Shown here piece by piece: positions 44,413 through 56,994 of a stretch of DNA of 64,000 bases (positions within the stretch are counted from its first letter, which is position 1; the number at the start of each line of letters is the position of its first letter). The position numbers and the translations under genes are program-made. The stretch lies in assembly GCF_011386835.1 (NCBI RefSeq), contig NC_088799.1:72311302-72375301 (forward strand), written 5' to 3'. This DNA comes from Chrysemys picta bellii. Taxonomy: Eukaryota > Chordata > Testudines > Emydidae. The notes beneath the pieces were generated by a model. The model worked only from the letters and a program-made list of their open reading frames with translations. It did not search any database and had not been told where the DNA came from.

Positions 44413-47400
44413 TATGTACTTATTTTATTATAAAACAGGTTGATAGTGAAGGGATAATACTTGAATGTGATTGAGTATGGTTCATAGAGATGTTACAGTA
44501 AACACAGCTACTCTCAACAGCCTTTTCCTTTCAGTATTTTCACTTCTCTAAGTGAATGGAATGTCAATGTCTAGATTTTCTTTAAATGCATGTGTCATAC
44601 TGCAGCAAGTGTCCATTTTTCTTCAAGAAACAATGAAAACAATTCTTTACTCAAAAGAGAACAAGACAGAATAAGCCACTGAATATTGGTTTTGATACTT
44701 TTACCATTTTTTTTGTTCATTCTATAGGTCCAAAGTTCCTGCAAGCTATAGTATTTTATTAGAGAAACAAACTGAAGAAATGAGTTATGATTTTTTGTGC
44801 TAGTAAATCATATTTTAATACAATGGATTTTTATCACTTTCCTTTTTCATTCTTGATTTATCCTTTTCATTTTTTTTAATATAATACATTATTTGGCTGA
44901 ACTTCACACTGAGAAAGCAGATCCACAATTCATAAAAGTTCACTAACTAATCCATTAGAAACAGATATAATTTGATAGTGGATATATACTGATTGTGTAT
45001 ATTGCTGATACAGAAGTATTCAGCATGTTACCATGAATGGCAACATGCTTGAAACATGCCATTCTTTGATGGTGATTTGTAAAAATATCAGTGTTGTATT
45101 AGATTATCAGAGCACACTACTACACACTTGGGTAGTATCTTTTTAATTCCAGGATCTCTAAGTGCTTTGTAAACTTGGATGCTTTACAAATGGGAATAGT
45201 GATGAACATAATGATTAAGAGCATTTTTTTTTAAAGTCTTCACTGAAGTCATGCATGCAGAACAGCTCTTGAGATGGGTGAAAAGAGACTTCACCTTTCA
45301 CTGAACATCAGGTATTGACCACTGCTGTGGGGAGGACATGAGACTTGATTGACCAATAGTATGATCTGGTATGATATTCTATGTTTATCCCCAGAAGATA
45401 TCCTGCTTTTTCAGCTGATAGCATGACAGTCTTTCCAGGTTCTTTTTGCCACAGTGGCAACTTAGACGCCACCTGGGGAAGGTTTTTGAGTTTCCTATTT
45501 CCCTTGGGTTTTATGTTAACTTTTCCCATCTGGTAACTAAGAATTAGTATTTCTACTCCGATACTATCCCACCCAGGCTCAAACAGGTCACAAGGTACCT
45601 AATGTGAGACTGAAATTGATGACTCTGCACACATTTGTTTTCTCCCAAGAGCTCATACAAATGCATTTCTTAGAAGTGTTGCTCACTTGTACACTCTTTG
45701 GGCCAATCCATATCTCAGTGAACTTCAATGGGAGCTGGATGGATCCCTTGCTGTTTTTAACCATGAGTTCTTATACATGAAAGCAGTATCCTCGCTTGAG
45801 CGGAAAACCTGCAACTCCCTGCTGTGGAACAAGAATATTTTCTCTCTCGATAGTCCCTCTTTAGCAAGTATGTATAAGCATTGTCCCTTTAATTAATGAT
45901 GGTAGTGTAATTAGCATTAGTAATTACTCAAGAAAAGGAAGTTCTGCTTTATAATGAACAATGGATGTTGGCTGCTTTTTTTTTTTAAATAGCATTATTC
46001 CCTCTTGTTCCACTCAACATGAAACTTCCATCTCTTAGAGCATTCCCCTTCACCTATGGGACACACAAACCAAGGTTTGGCTCTGCTGAATGTAGGAAGT
46101 GCTGTGCTCTAATAAGTAGGGCAGCTTTTTGCATTTTGTACTTCAATATGCTGTTTTTTTGACACTTGGAAACTTTCTACAATAAAAATGCATGTCCTAT
46201 TTGCAAAGGAATGGCTCCTCCTAGAAAGAAAGTAAAGGGCAGCTAGTAAGAGCAAAAAACAGCCATGTCACAGTCAGACATCTAGTGCCAGAGAGACTAT
46301 TTGGTGTAACTAACATGGCTGTATAGGTCCACTAAGGACTTTAGACCCTTAATTTTAACAGTAATTTAGAAGCCTTTTGTAGACTGGATTGAATGTACAA
46401 AAGGCTTTTTACTGGTGGTGGTAAAGGTGAACTGTGGGGTTAATACACTTTTAAGAGCCAGAAAAATATCTACAGTGTAAATAGAAAAGTATTGGGCCAG
46501 ATTCCTGGCCCTACCTAAGTCCTCTTTGTGCTGTTCCAGTGGCACAAATGAGACTTAAAGCTGCCAAAACAAACACCTGATGATTTCCCCCCCCCAGGTG
46601 CCTGAGGAGGGAGGCGACAGGGGCTAGTATAAAGTGCCCATAGCTTTATATCACAGACCTCCCCCTGGGATGTAGGGGCCAGGTCTCTAAAATTATGCTA
46701 GTGGAAATGGTCTGTAATCCAGAAAACTGAAACAATTGCCTCCCCGCTCTTCGCTCACAGCTCAGGATCTAGCTGAAGATTTTTAGGGCTACACTTGTCA
46801 ATCATGACAATGTTGAAGAATGAGAAGAGCTGGGCACTTCATATAGAAAATCACAAAGGGTCTATGCATTCAAAAGTACAGCTCCAGAGGAGCTCAGCAC
46901 TTCTGAAAAACAGGCCAACAATTCTTTCGAAGCTATACATTGTAGTCATCTAATTTACCATGAAAAGTCAGCCACTACTGTGGCAGGCAGGTAACATCCC
47001 ACAGCTGAAGAGACCTAAGTCTCTTAGGCTAAGCAGTAAAGAAGAATCATGTCCAGTTGAAATGTTAGGAAGTAGGGAATGTAATAGCCAACTTGGAATT
47101 TTTCTCGTGACACCAAAATTATTAATTTTTCCCCTCTCATGAAATTTTTTTATCAGGATGGTGGTTTTAATTCTCCACTAGTACAGTGTCCTAGCTTGCT
47201 GAGGGGCTTGTTCAATACTGTCACCTCAAGAAGAATACTGTATAATGAATCACCAGTATCTTTTCCTGAAACAAGTTATTCTCTAAATGTCACCCATGTA
47301 AGCACTGAGAAAGCTTAACTCTATTTAGCTTGTAAGAAAGATCACAGCTGGAAGTGGTACGGCTACATAAACAATCTGTTCTGTTCTGCTGCTAAATGTG

Positions 47401-47565
47401 ATTTACAACTATCAACCCCAAACCATAGTAAATTCTGAGATTTCATATTGATCAACAGAGCAAATCTCATTTCAGATGTGAGCTGGCAACAGCTAATTCT
47501 TAGCGCCTAAAAATTAAATTAAAAATAACATGATTCGTGAAGTAGGCCCACTTTAATGATGCCAC
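44413..47565. other. Mostly unassigned; a few decayed mini-element traces
   Basis: At 46497-46700 GGGCCAGATTCCTGGCCC and GGGGCCAGGTCTC suggest a decayed short DNA element. At 45130-45220 AAGTGCTTTGTAAAC resembles an old SINE end. A C-run lies at about 46588. Small frames at 45308-45529 and 45687-45896 are unrecognised. No gene supported. Confidence 0.45.
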
Positions 47566-47740
47566 AATATAGATTCATAGCTTATCAGGCCAGAATGGAC
47601 CACTGTGATCCATCTATTTTGATCTCTTGTGTAACACTGTCCATAGCACTTCCCTGAATTAACTTTTGTTTGAACTAGAGCAGATCTTTTAGAAAAATAT
47701 CCAGTCTTATCTCCTACTTCCCCTCTCCACCCCCTCTTTC
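47566..47740 (-). mobile_element. CR1 3' end, minus strand
   Basis: ATAGATTCATAGCTTATCAG..GCCAGAATGGACCACTGTGA..TCCATCTATTTTGATCTCTT is the antisense of a CR1 tail (usual form ..GATCACAATGGTCCCTTCTGGCCTTA..ATCTATGAATCTAT). It continues to TAGAAAAATATCCAGTCTTA at 47689-47709. Short, 5'-truncated copy. Confidence 0.82.
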
Positions 47741-47774
47741 CTTCTAGTTTCTAGTCCTACGCAAATCACAAGTA

Positions 47775-48060
47775 GAACTGGTCATAAAATGGAAGTCTTC
47801 ACAGAACATTTTCATATTTCTTCTAATTTTTCTATATTTTGCACAGATTATTCATGAAACTTTCTGCCATATTTTTAGTAAGCAAAAACGACTGTCTTTG
47901 AAAATATTTTTGACAAACTGGTAAAAAATAGGGCAGAACATTTTGTGGGAAAATTCAAGACTTTAATTCTGTCCAAAACTCTTTCAAGAAAAGTTTTGTT
48001 TGATAAAAGGTAATTTTTTGATTGGAAAAGCTGTTTGTGAAAAATTTTGACCAGCTGTAA
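47775..48060. mobile_element. A+T-rich MITE-like element, third copy
   Basis: Left AGAACTGGTCATAAAATGGA and right GAAAAATTTTGACCAGCTG form inverted ends around an A+T-rich interior with TTTTTGA..AACTGG words. Same type as 7429-7846 and 8640-9065. The minus-strand 78-codon frame here is low-complexity. Confidence 0.55.
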
Positions 48061-48835
48061 AATACATGCTAATTTGCTGCAAACAAGAATTTTTTCATAA
48101 AATATTTTCACTATGCTATGGGATACTCAGCAAGACTTCAGATCTTCATTCATAACCTGATGTATATAACTGGGTCTTCATAGATCAGATTCTCCAAGTT
48201 TCTGAATGAGGCTAATCTCTGAAATCCAATGACCCAGACAGACATGTTGTATTTATTGAATTTTTAGTTTTTGTAGAAAGATGAAAAGTTTCTGTTTGGT
48301 CCCCAGATCCACTAAAAACAAAGTCCAATAGCACTATATATTCCCTGGTATTGATAGGTTGTCAACCGATTTCCTCCCCCAGCACTCTTTCTTCCCCCTG
48401 GCCTAAATCCTCTCCTTTTGATCTGTAATTACATGAAATGTTACTGTATGTTGCCAACAACAATGTAGCACCACAGAGAGTGTGTCCATTCGCAAAATTC
48501 CAGGCCAGAGCCTTGGCACTAACATAGTTAAATAAGATGGGGCAGGGTCTGAGACAGCACCCTTTGCAAGTAAGCCAGTACAAAATCTCTGGTTAGATCC
48601 CTGGTACACAGGCAATGAAATAAACCAACCAAAAATCCTGCTATAACTTTGAAGTTAGGATTATGTTAACACATATTATGCAGTTATTTTGTGTGAATGC
48701 AGTGAGAATAAATTAATTTAAATTTTACACCACTCTCTAATAATACACTGATGTCTCAAGATGAAAAGAAAACAGGATATAATGTCCTAAACAGTCCATA
48801 ATCCTGGTGGGGCAGCTAATTCTAAATCCATAAAC
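48061..48835. other. Unassigned sequence
   Basis: Overlapping minus-strand frames (48362-48615) have no recognisable domain. Nothing else seen. Confidence 0.45.
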
Positions 48836-48846
48836 TCTTTTCTCTC

Positions 48847-48958
48847 AAAAAAGCAACAGAGGGTCCTGTGGCACCTTTGAGACTAACAGTCTCAAAGGTG
48901 CCACAGGACCCTCTGTTGCTTTTTACAGATTCAGACTAACACGGCTACCCCTCTGATA
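48847..48958. mobile_element. Penelope-like tail in inverted arrangement: 37-bp perfect hairpin
   Basis: The left arm 48848-48884 and right arm 48888-48924 are exact reverse complements (37 bp) around a 3-nt AAC loop. The arms carry GGTGCCACAGGACCCTCTGT, homologous to the tail at 5546-5641. The right copy continues into CAGACTAACACGGCTACCCC and CTCTGATAT, the family 3' end. Flanks TCTTTTCTCTC (48836-48846 and 48959-48969) are an exact 11-bp repeat, probably a target duplication though CT-rich. Inverted, 5'-truncated partial copies are typical of Penelope-like insertion. Confidence 0.8.
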
Positions 48959-48959
48959 T

Positions 48960-48964
<5 letters not shown>

Positions 48965-48996
<32 letters not shown>

Positions 48997-48998
48997 GA
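48965..48998. repeat. (CT)n microsatellite
   Basis: About 13 CT dinucleotides plus a TTTCTCT end, directly after the inverted Penelope-like copy. A GA-rich stretch at 49010-49018 is partly complementary. Confidence 0.9.
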
Positions 48999-49315
48999 AT
49001 CTTTTAAATAGAGAGAGAAGGGTCTTGATCAAATTATCTCGTCTTTATTACAATGACACACATCCAGTTAGGAAACAGTAACAGTACTATGGAACTAAGG
49101 TGAGCAATAAATGAGGTGATAAAATGCTGAATAACAGACACAGAAGAGCACTTTTCCTAAGATATCTGATGTCTGAAATTAGAATTGGTGACATTTCCAA
49201 ATTTTGATTTTGTTTTTCAACAAAATTGTAATGATTTTCTTAATGAAACAAAAAAAGCACTAAACTTTTCACAATATAATTTTGATCAATGAGCTAAGTC
49301 ATGAAAAACCAGACA
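48999..49315. other. Unassigned A+T-rich sequence
   Basis: Nothing recognised between the microsatellite and the foldback element. Confidence 0.45.
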
Positions 49316-49381
49316 TGAAATCCTGCACCCACTGGAGTCAATGGCAAAAATCCCATTGACTTAAGCGGGGTCAGAATTTCA
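49316..49381. repeat. 66-bp foldback mini-element (TGAAATCCTG family)
   Basis: The left arm 49316-49344 and right arm 49353-49381 (29 bp each) pair with about seven mismatches around an 8-nt loop. The outer TGAAAT and inner AGTCAATGG are conserved in both arms. Related to the remnants at 4755-4826 and about 23035-23085. Confidence 0.8.
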
Positions 49382-50795
49382 CCCCCAAAACTCAGATCCT
49401 TCAGTCTGGCCAAGCTGTGCTTTGTGCAGGATGTGTGAGGTGGGGGCAAAGGCATCTTAAAACCATCTTTGCACTCTCCAGGCCTGTTAGAGCAGCTTTA
49501 TGTCCCATTTCTGCTACAGAGTTCCCGAGATGGAACATATTGGGTGCCAAGGCTCTGGCCCAATGTCCATCTGTGGAGCAATTTTAGATCAGAAAAGATG
49601 ATGCATCATTGACTAAATTATTAGTCAAAATCAGTGCACTCATCTCTCTACCTTTTATAATTCTTGCTCCTATCATTTGTAAGTTTCCATGTTTATTCCC
49701 TATAGAGAAAATAACTAAATTGACAGCTTGATATATGCCTGATAAAATTTTATCAGAGCTCACAATGTTCTTATTATCTTTTGGGATATTATGTGGCTGC
49801 AAAAATCCTTGTATAAAGGATTAAAAGCCTAAAAATGTCCAAACGTAATAGCTTTAGGAATTATAGTTAATTGAATTAGTCTTTGATCTTGGGTACTAAC
49901 TTTTTTTAAAAGAGGAGTTTAGCAGGCATGAACAGTACTTTTTCTAAACAAAGGCCTATTTTTCAACTAATTGCTAAGCATGAGTCCGGAATGCACCTGT
50001 ACAATCATGTATATAGTGCCCTATATATATATATTAGCAGTGGAGGCTGGAAAAGCCTCTAGAAAGTTTAACAGCAGCTTTCTAGTCCCCTTCCTATCAA
50101 GGAAACCACATTTGTAGGCAACCACTGCAAGAACTGAACAAGTTAGAACTTATCAATACTGCAGGTGAGTCAGCAGCTGTCTCCAAATCAATAGACAGCA
50201 TTGGCAAGACATGCTGTAAGAAATGGCAAATACCGTGCTGGTCATCAACAGATTATTGCTATGGCCGCTATTCAAAACAGCTGACCGTCTGTACAGTGCC
50301 AGGTTGGTGTACCTAAAGAAACTGTCAAAGTAGTTCAAGTGAGTGTTAACAAACGGACAAAAAAAAAAAAGAGAAGATATTTCTTGAACAAAGGAGCGGA
50401 ATGAAGAAAGTATAGCTAGCTAGAAGGCTTTTAAAATATGTGAAATTACTACTAAAGAGCTTGCTTACCTGGTGAGGGCAGGATAACTGGATGGGAATGG
50501 TGAACTTTCTATTGTCGGCAGATGGGGTCTGTGAGCATTGTTATTATTTAGATTACAACAGCATCTGGAAACCTCAGTTAGGTAAGGTCTGTATTGAGTC
50601 CAACGACTCTGAGGTGTAGTACTCCAAGTGTTCATTTGTAACTCTGTTACCATAAAGCTGCATGCTGGGGAGTCAGAGCAGAGAGAACCAGTTTTGTTTT
50701 TTTCCCCCAAGTCCTAATTTTTTAAAACTGTTTTAGTCTACCTCCTTTTCCCACCATTATATTCACCCCAAAAAGATAAATGTCCTAATTTTACT
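49382..50795. other. Unassigned sequence with (TA)n
   Basis: A short (TA)n lies at about 50020-50033 and an A12 run near 50361. No gene or element recognised. Confidence 0.5.
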
Positions 50796-50872
50796 CTCAT
50801 TTATTTACACCAGAAGTATGGAGTTACTCTGCTGTAAAACTGGTGAAATGGAGAGGAGAGAATCAAGCTGTC
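50796..50872. repeat. Decayed foldback mini-element (TTTACACCAG type)
   Basis: CATTTATTTACACCAGAAGT then GGAGTTACTCTGCTGTAAAA and CTGGTGAAATGGAGAGGAGA resembles a short palindromic family with TTACACCAG half-sites. A relative is at 60820-60905. Confidence 0.45.
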
Positions 50873-51654
50873 TATACTGTAATTTAGTGCATAGGAAGTA
50901 ATGAACATACAAAAAGGTCTTTTTAGGTGCCTACAAAGCATGTTCTTGCAAATAACTTTGTCCTTAATTTTTGTTCTTTGTTGTTCAGGAAGGCTATAAA
51001 AAACATATTCACTGCTGAGTGAATAGAGTGACTCCCAAGCCCAAACATCTCTGACTGTCAGGTGGTGACATTTTATCTGAACAGGGTTACTATTACTGTA
51101 AAAGCAAGCATGAAAGGAATATTTAAAACTTGTTCTTAGATACTTGTGTTTGTCCAAGATTTGCTAGGACACCTGATGGTATCTTAGCAACTTTGACAAC
51201 CTATTAAAGCATCCTTAATTATATTTCTCAACCATACACATCTGCCTGTATCTCCAAGTATGTCTTTGCATGTGTATGTGTCTTTATGTGACAGTGAAAT
51301 TTGCTAAATTCCTGTGCTGTTTGCCATGATAATTAGAGCAGTGAATAATTCAGACTCAGTAAGTCATCCAATGAATTTAGCCTCTCTATTCCACTTATAT
51401 AAAAATAGATCACTATATAACCAGACTAATTATTTTTAAATATTCAACAATTTTATTTATTGTCTGTGGATTGACTGTCAACAGTTCTTTCTGAAAACTG
51501 AATGTTTTTATAGTCTTTAAGCTTGCTGATTACTTGTGATTGGGCAGGTAAGTTACATGATGGTACTCTTTGTTCTCCAAATCAACAAAATGTGCCTATT
51601 TTTTTTCCAGCAAAGCATGTGTGTACACTCTTAAAGCTTAACATATATTTTAAA
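50873..51654. other. Unassigned sequence
   Basis: The 118-codon minus-strand frame (51157-50801) has no recognised domain. Nothing else seen. Confidence 0.45.
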
Positions 51655-51790
51655 TGCCCTGCTGAATAGATATGGACTTAAGCATGTACCTTATTTTAAT
51701 AATTTAAATAGTCCTAATCATCCTTCAATGGGAGTACTCAAATGAATAAAGTTAGACCGGTGCCTAAGTACCTTGCTGATTCCTGACCTT
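51655..51790. repeat. Decayed palindromic mini-element (CTTAAGCATGT type)
   Basis: GACTTAAGCATGTACCTTAT, CTTCAATGGGAGTACTCAAA and GTGCCTAAGTACCTTGCTGA look like a worn copy of the family seen at 14296-14376. The arms no longer pair well. Confidence 0.45.
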
Positions 51791-54395
51791 AATGTTACTT
51801 GTGCATGCAAATTTAACATTTGCTTATTGTGGATCATGTACGCATATCTTTTTAAGCCCCTATTCTGTAAAAGTTATGGCAGTAAAACTCTATTCCATGA
51901 ATATGCTGGGGAGGAGCAAACACAAGGGCATGAGCATGGCTGAAGCAAATTCATTTAAGCAGATATTCATGGCATTTTTTTTTCCTTCCAATGCTAGCCC
52001 AGACTTATTAATTGAAAGTGACAAAATCAGCAGAATTTTAGACCATTCCTATTATAGGATACCCACTCTATGTTAAGTACAAATGTTTGAAACTTAATTT
52101 GTAATCTCAATATAAATTGGAATATCAGTAAACATAAAGGGCTAAATTTAGCCCAGACATAAACAGGTACAATTCCCATTGACTGGTACCTGCCTACATA
52201 AATGAGGCTGATGTACTTTCTAAATCAAGGGCATGTTTGTGGACTGTCACAGGGTGAAGTTGGGACAGGCATTACGACTGTGGAAACTACTCTGTCCGTT
52301 AGAGTAGAGAATTCTCCTTGGAATGGCTTTACTGCTGCACCATGGCCTTTGCTGGGAGGACTTCTCTCTCTCTCTTGGGTAGGGTAACTGGGTGTGAATT
52401 TGCCCCTTGAATAACTTTGATACAAACCCTCTGGGTTTCAGTCTTTCCATGTGGGAGAGGAAGTGAGATTGAAGGACCTGATCTAAACATGTCTTTGGTC
52501 ATAGCTGATTTATCCTCCACTTGATAGAGGTGAAGAGCTCAGGATTGGCAAATGTAATAGGAGTGTATTTAGGAGAACAGACTCCCAAAAAAACCCAACC
52601 AAAAAAAACCCACAACAACCCTGAGATCCACCGTTGATGTTATTCTTTCATGGCCTAATAATAAGGTACAGATTTAGGTCCTGAAAGAAAAATCTGGAAA
52701 TCATCAATCTAGTCCATTACCTATTATGCTGACACTACAGATCATGAAACAGCTGCACAAAACAGTGTGCATCTGAAACTCCCGCCAACCCCCTTGTTGT
52801 ATAACCTTTACATTCCTATCATTCAAGAATTAGAAACTCCTATAACAGGAAGCAGAGGTGTCTGTATGTCTAGGTCATGAACAGACCATCCATTCATTTT
52901 TTTTTTTACCCCAACAAGGTCAGAGTTCCTGTCTAACCATATATTTAATAAAATGTGGGGGAAAAAAGCATATTTCAATATCTTGACACACAGTAACCAC
53001 CAAAAAATAAGTCCCCATTACAATTTCTAATGCAAAATTAGAAAAGTAAACTAGTGAAACAAGAAGGGCTGTCACTTACGTTGGTCAAAAACCCTCAGGC
53101 TGAAAGGCAGTTCACCAAAACCAGAGAATCTCAATTTTCCACATGACAAGTTACCATCTCATTTATAATGATGTTTTAATCATAAGATATCCATCCTTTT
53201 TAAAAGGGCGGGGTGAGGGGAAGGAACACTCAGTTCTAATGGACAAGATTTGGAGAGAACAATTTTGTCCCTTCTTCCAGCTGACAGATATTGCTGTTGT
53301 ATTGCAAAGTTTCATTTTAAGAGACTTTAATAATAAATGTTTCCAATGTGAACTAGTGAACAGTAGTCCGCTGTGATTATCCTGCAGTTCATTACAATCA
53401 TACTTCTAACTTACATTGCTGACATCCTATTTCTGAAATGTATTTGAACTGATTAAATTGTTCTTTTCTGATTAGAAGGGCCACATCAAACCAAACCCTT
53501 GAACAGATATCTTATAAAAATAGATAGCATGAAGTTTTATTAACTTCTTCAGAGGGAAAATATCTTCAGAAATTAAACAAGTGCCAATAATGTTCCAAGT
53601 CTTTCCTGTTGTTTAGTGGAGGGATGCTTAGGTCAGAACTCTATACATGGTTTTTATCCTCGGGATCAGATTGTTGAAAAAAATCCCACATGTAGGAGGA
53701 TGAGCAAACAAAGGAATGTGTTTTGTGCATGGTTTGGAAAGTTTAAATGTTTCAATTACATTTGCTGCAGGAAGCAGCCCTGAAATTTTGAGTAATAGAA
53801 TACTGCAATAAGCAAACTTAATTGTATGCTATCCATGCAGTTCGTGTGAGTATTTAACATTCTCTCCAAGCAAATATATTAACATTAATTAAGCTATTGA
53901 ATGAGATTTTCAAAAACACCTATGCCATTTAGAAGCACAAGCCCCACTGAAAATCCCAACCATCACCTTTACATGTTTTTGATAACCTATTTGAGACAAA
54001 TATCTAATGTTACATTTCTGGGGAAAGTTTAACAGATATTGCCATATGACTTGCTCCAGATATTTTTTTCTTATTGTGCTTATTTTCTATTTTGCAGACA
54101 TTGATTGTGTTATCAATCCTGAAATATGTTGATAATCTAAGTATTGGGATAACACAAACCACATCAGAGCACTGGTGAATTATCTGGGAAGGCTTTATGT
54201 AGCTCTAAATGAAGCTTGAATAATAAGTTTCAAGTAGAAAAATTTTGCTCAACATTCATCTTGATTCAAAATGAGGGTAGTGGCATTAATGACTATATCA
54301 AAACTGATTATTTAATATTTGCTATTCTAGTTGTGATTGGTCAAGTAAATCACATGGTACTGTTTCAGTTCTTGAATGGATGAGCATGCAGACAC
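51791..54395. other. Mostly unassigned; small remnant near 52140-52215
   Basis: At 52141-52205 GGGCTAAATTTAGCCC and TACCTGCCTACATAAATGAG suggest another worn foldback element. An A/C-rich stretch lies at 52585-52622. Open frames at 52202-52520 on both strands are mutually overlapping and unrecognised. Confidence 0.45.
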
Positions 54396-54668
54396 TTGAG
54401 GTATGTTTACATGTGGATAAAAATCCTGCCGCTGGGCCAGGTCAGCTGTCTCAGGATCTGAAAAAATGCTGTATAGACATCTGGGCTCAGGCTGGAGCCC
54501 AAGCTCTGGGACCCTGTGAGGGAGGAGGTCCCAAAGCTCAGGGTCCAGCGTGAGTCTGAACATCTACCCAGCAGTTTTTAGCCCCACAGCCCAAGCCCGA
54601 GTCAGCTGACCTGGGCCAGCCATGGCTGTGCAGTGGAGCTTTTATCCCTTTGTAGATGTACCCTTGGT
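54396..54668. mobile_element. MITE with GGTATGTTTACATGTGGATA ends
   Basis: The left end AGGTATGTTTACATGTGGAT and right end ATCCCTTTGTAGATGTACCC are inverted repeats. The interior has GCCGCTGGGCCAGGTCAG and AGTCAGCTGACCTGGGCC blocks, themselves partly complementary. End style (GTNTACA..TGTAGATGTACC) resembles the 18210, 22679 and 36412 elements. No coding capacity; the minus-strand frame inside is its shadow. Confidence 0.72.
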
Positions 54669-56064
54669 GCACAAATATCTGTACATGCAAATGTAATGTG
54701 TGTTCATCTGTGAATCATGCACATATCTCTTTGAAATTCATTTAGTGTGACTGACAATAAAACACTATTGGATGAATATTTGCATTAAAAGGGAACACCG
54801 ACAGGGCGTGTGCATGGCAAAAGCATACCCATTTACAAAGTCTAGAGAGCAGTCATGGATAATTCTACACTGTACACGTGCTAGTAATAAGTAAGAGAAA
54901 TAGTGCAGAGTGGCAAACTTAAAATAATTGTGCTTGTTGAATGTAGAACCATTGTTCACATTGGTGAACATTTACTCACATGAGTAGATCTATTGGTGTC
55001 AATGGAAATACTTTTGTAAGTAAGTGTTTCACCAGTGTTAATTGTTCTGCCAGAGGGCCCTGAATGACAAATGTAATAATACATGACCTGAGCCTGGGAC
55101 CTGACACTAACTCCTTTGTACAACTCCGGTGATGACATAGCAGCCCTAAATCTTGCAGTCCCAGCCCACTGAGAATTCTCTGCATATGGGAATTCCTTTA
55201 ATTCCTATCCCTATACATTTCAGGCCAAATTGGCTCAACTGACAGTCTTTTTCTGTGGCATTCATCTGGGTATTCCCTGAACATTTAAGTAAAAAGTCGT
55301 ATTTCAGTAACACTCGTAAACTCACAACTATTCCCTCAATATTTAAAGTGAAAAATTCTTGTTCTTCAAATCCTCTGGAAAAGATGTCATTTAATTTATG
55401 ATTGAGAAGGGATGGGTCTCACCATTGATATATAAGTCTTTGATTCTCCTGTAGAAATGGAGCTGGTTAGAGTGATATGTGAACTGGCATTCAGGTTAAC
55501 TGCATTGCAAAAGTCATTTCTCGTTCTAAAAGAGTGGGAAAAGTATTCAAAAGTTCAGTGGCTCTTCAGCAAAACAAAATTTGGGAAGTGCTTACATTAG
55601 AGCAAGTAGACGACAGTGCTTTGTCTACCTACAGCTGGCCTCAGATTATTTTTAAGATTTTTAAATTAAGTTCTAAATATAACTGAATACTGTAATTTTT
55701 TAAATCAATGTCATTTTAACATGCTCCCAAACAACTTTGCTGGAAAAATGTTATGCCAGCCCTAAATACCATCACACTCTTCCCTTAATTAGTTCTGTTT
55801 GCAAAATATTTAACAACTAACTATCCATGTGATTTTCAACCCATGACAGCTAATGGTACCAACTGAATTCATTTCCAGGCAAACACCTACAGTATATGAG
55901 GCAAACTAATGGACTAACACAGTACTCCCTTCTTTGAAAGGCCCCTTTGAAAATTCCTCTTAAGTGTGGAGAAGAACCTGAATCAAATCCAGGGATCCAA
56001 ACATCCCCCAGGCTTTGGATCTGAATCTCAATCCAAATTTGGTCCTTTGGGCCTTTTCCTACTA
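54669..56064. other. Unassigned A+T-rich sequence
   Basis: Nothing recognised apart from short low-information frames. Confidence 0.5.
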
Positions 56065-56130
56065 CAGTGACTTGCCTGAGATGTCACAGAAAATCACTGG
56101 CAGAGTTGGGTATAGGAATCGAGAGTCTTT
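56065..56130 (+). mobile_element. MIR/L3-like relic
   Basis: CAGTGACTTGCCTGAGATGT, CACTGGCAGAGTTGGGTATA and GGAATCGAGAGTC match the common ancient core (TGACTTGCCCAAGGTCACAC..TGGCAGAGCTGGGAATAGAA). Very short. Confidence 0.5.
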
Positions 56131-56994
56131 ATTGTAGCCAATAGATCACACTCATTAGTTATTTTTCAGATCTGGTTGATCATGGCTCTAGGACACTACA
56201 TCTGGCTGAATGAGTTATTACTTTTAAATTTGCTGAAATCCATAAATGTTGAATACTTCAGCAAACGATTTCCGATCTAGGAAAAACAAATGACATAGAA
56301 TAATTGAACTTGTCTTTTCATTGTCTAGAAGCCTAGATTTCCTATAATTTTTGTGTTGATCTGAGCCAAGTTTTACTTTTTTTTTAATGTTGAATTTATC
56401 TCATGATGAATTCCAAAGAATCCAGGAGTTAGAAGAGTTAATCTGGTCAATTTCTGTGAGGAAACTTTTCATTTTCTCATTTCTTTTTTTTGTTTTTAAG
56501 CGATGTTTGATTAATGACCCGTGATTTATTGGAGTACTGCATTAAAAACCCATTTAGCCATTTCTTTACAGGGAATTTGCCATGTGGGATATGAAATTGT
56601 AAGTAGTTGAAGTCCCTTGGGCCTAGTAGACATGATGATTTTATTAGAAATGTGCCGATTAGTGATTTTTATTTTCTACCTTTTTAGAGCTGCTGAATAA
56701 GTGACCTCTCATCTGAAAGGAGCTTTTTGAGTCCACATTATAACGTTACCTAGGGAGGGTGAATAAATCTTTATAATGTTTATTGTTATTATAAACTAGT
56801 TATGTTATCTTTAGCCAATCTGATCCTAAAATGCAATGACTCACGTTATTTTTTATCCTTAATACAGTTAGGCAGCCAAACCTCCTGGGACAGAACAAGC
56901 TTGAAAAAAAGCCTTGATTCAGATTATCTCTATACTAATATCGTTGTTAAATGAGAAGCAGTACAAGGACCTGCAGTCAAGAAACAAGGAGATT
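56131..56994. other. Unassigned A+T-rich sequence
   Basis: No element recognised. A 27-bp splice-bounded stretch near 56577-56605 is treated as chance (see rejected items). Confidence 0.45.

Noticed and set aside
56577..56605. 27-bp segment between TTTCTTTACAG and GTAAGTAG.
   Set aside because: Too short and unsupported; it mainly shows how often strong-looking splice pairs occur by chance.
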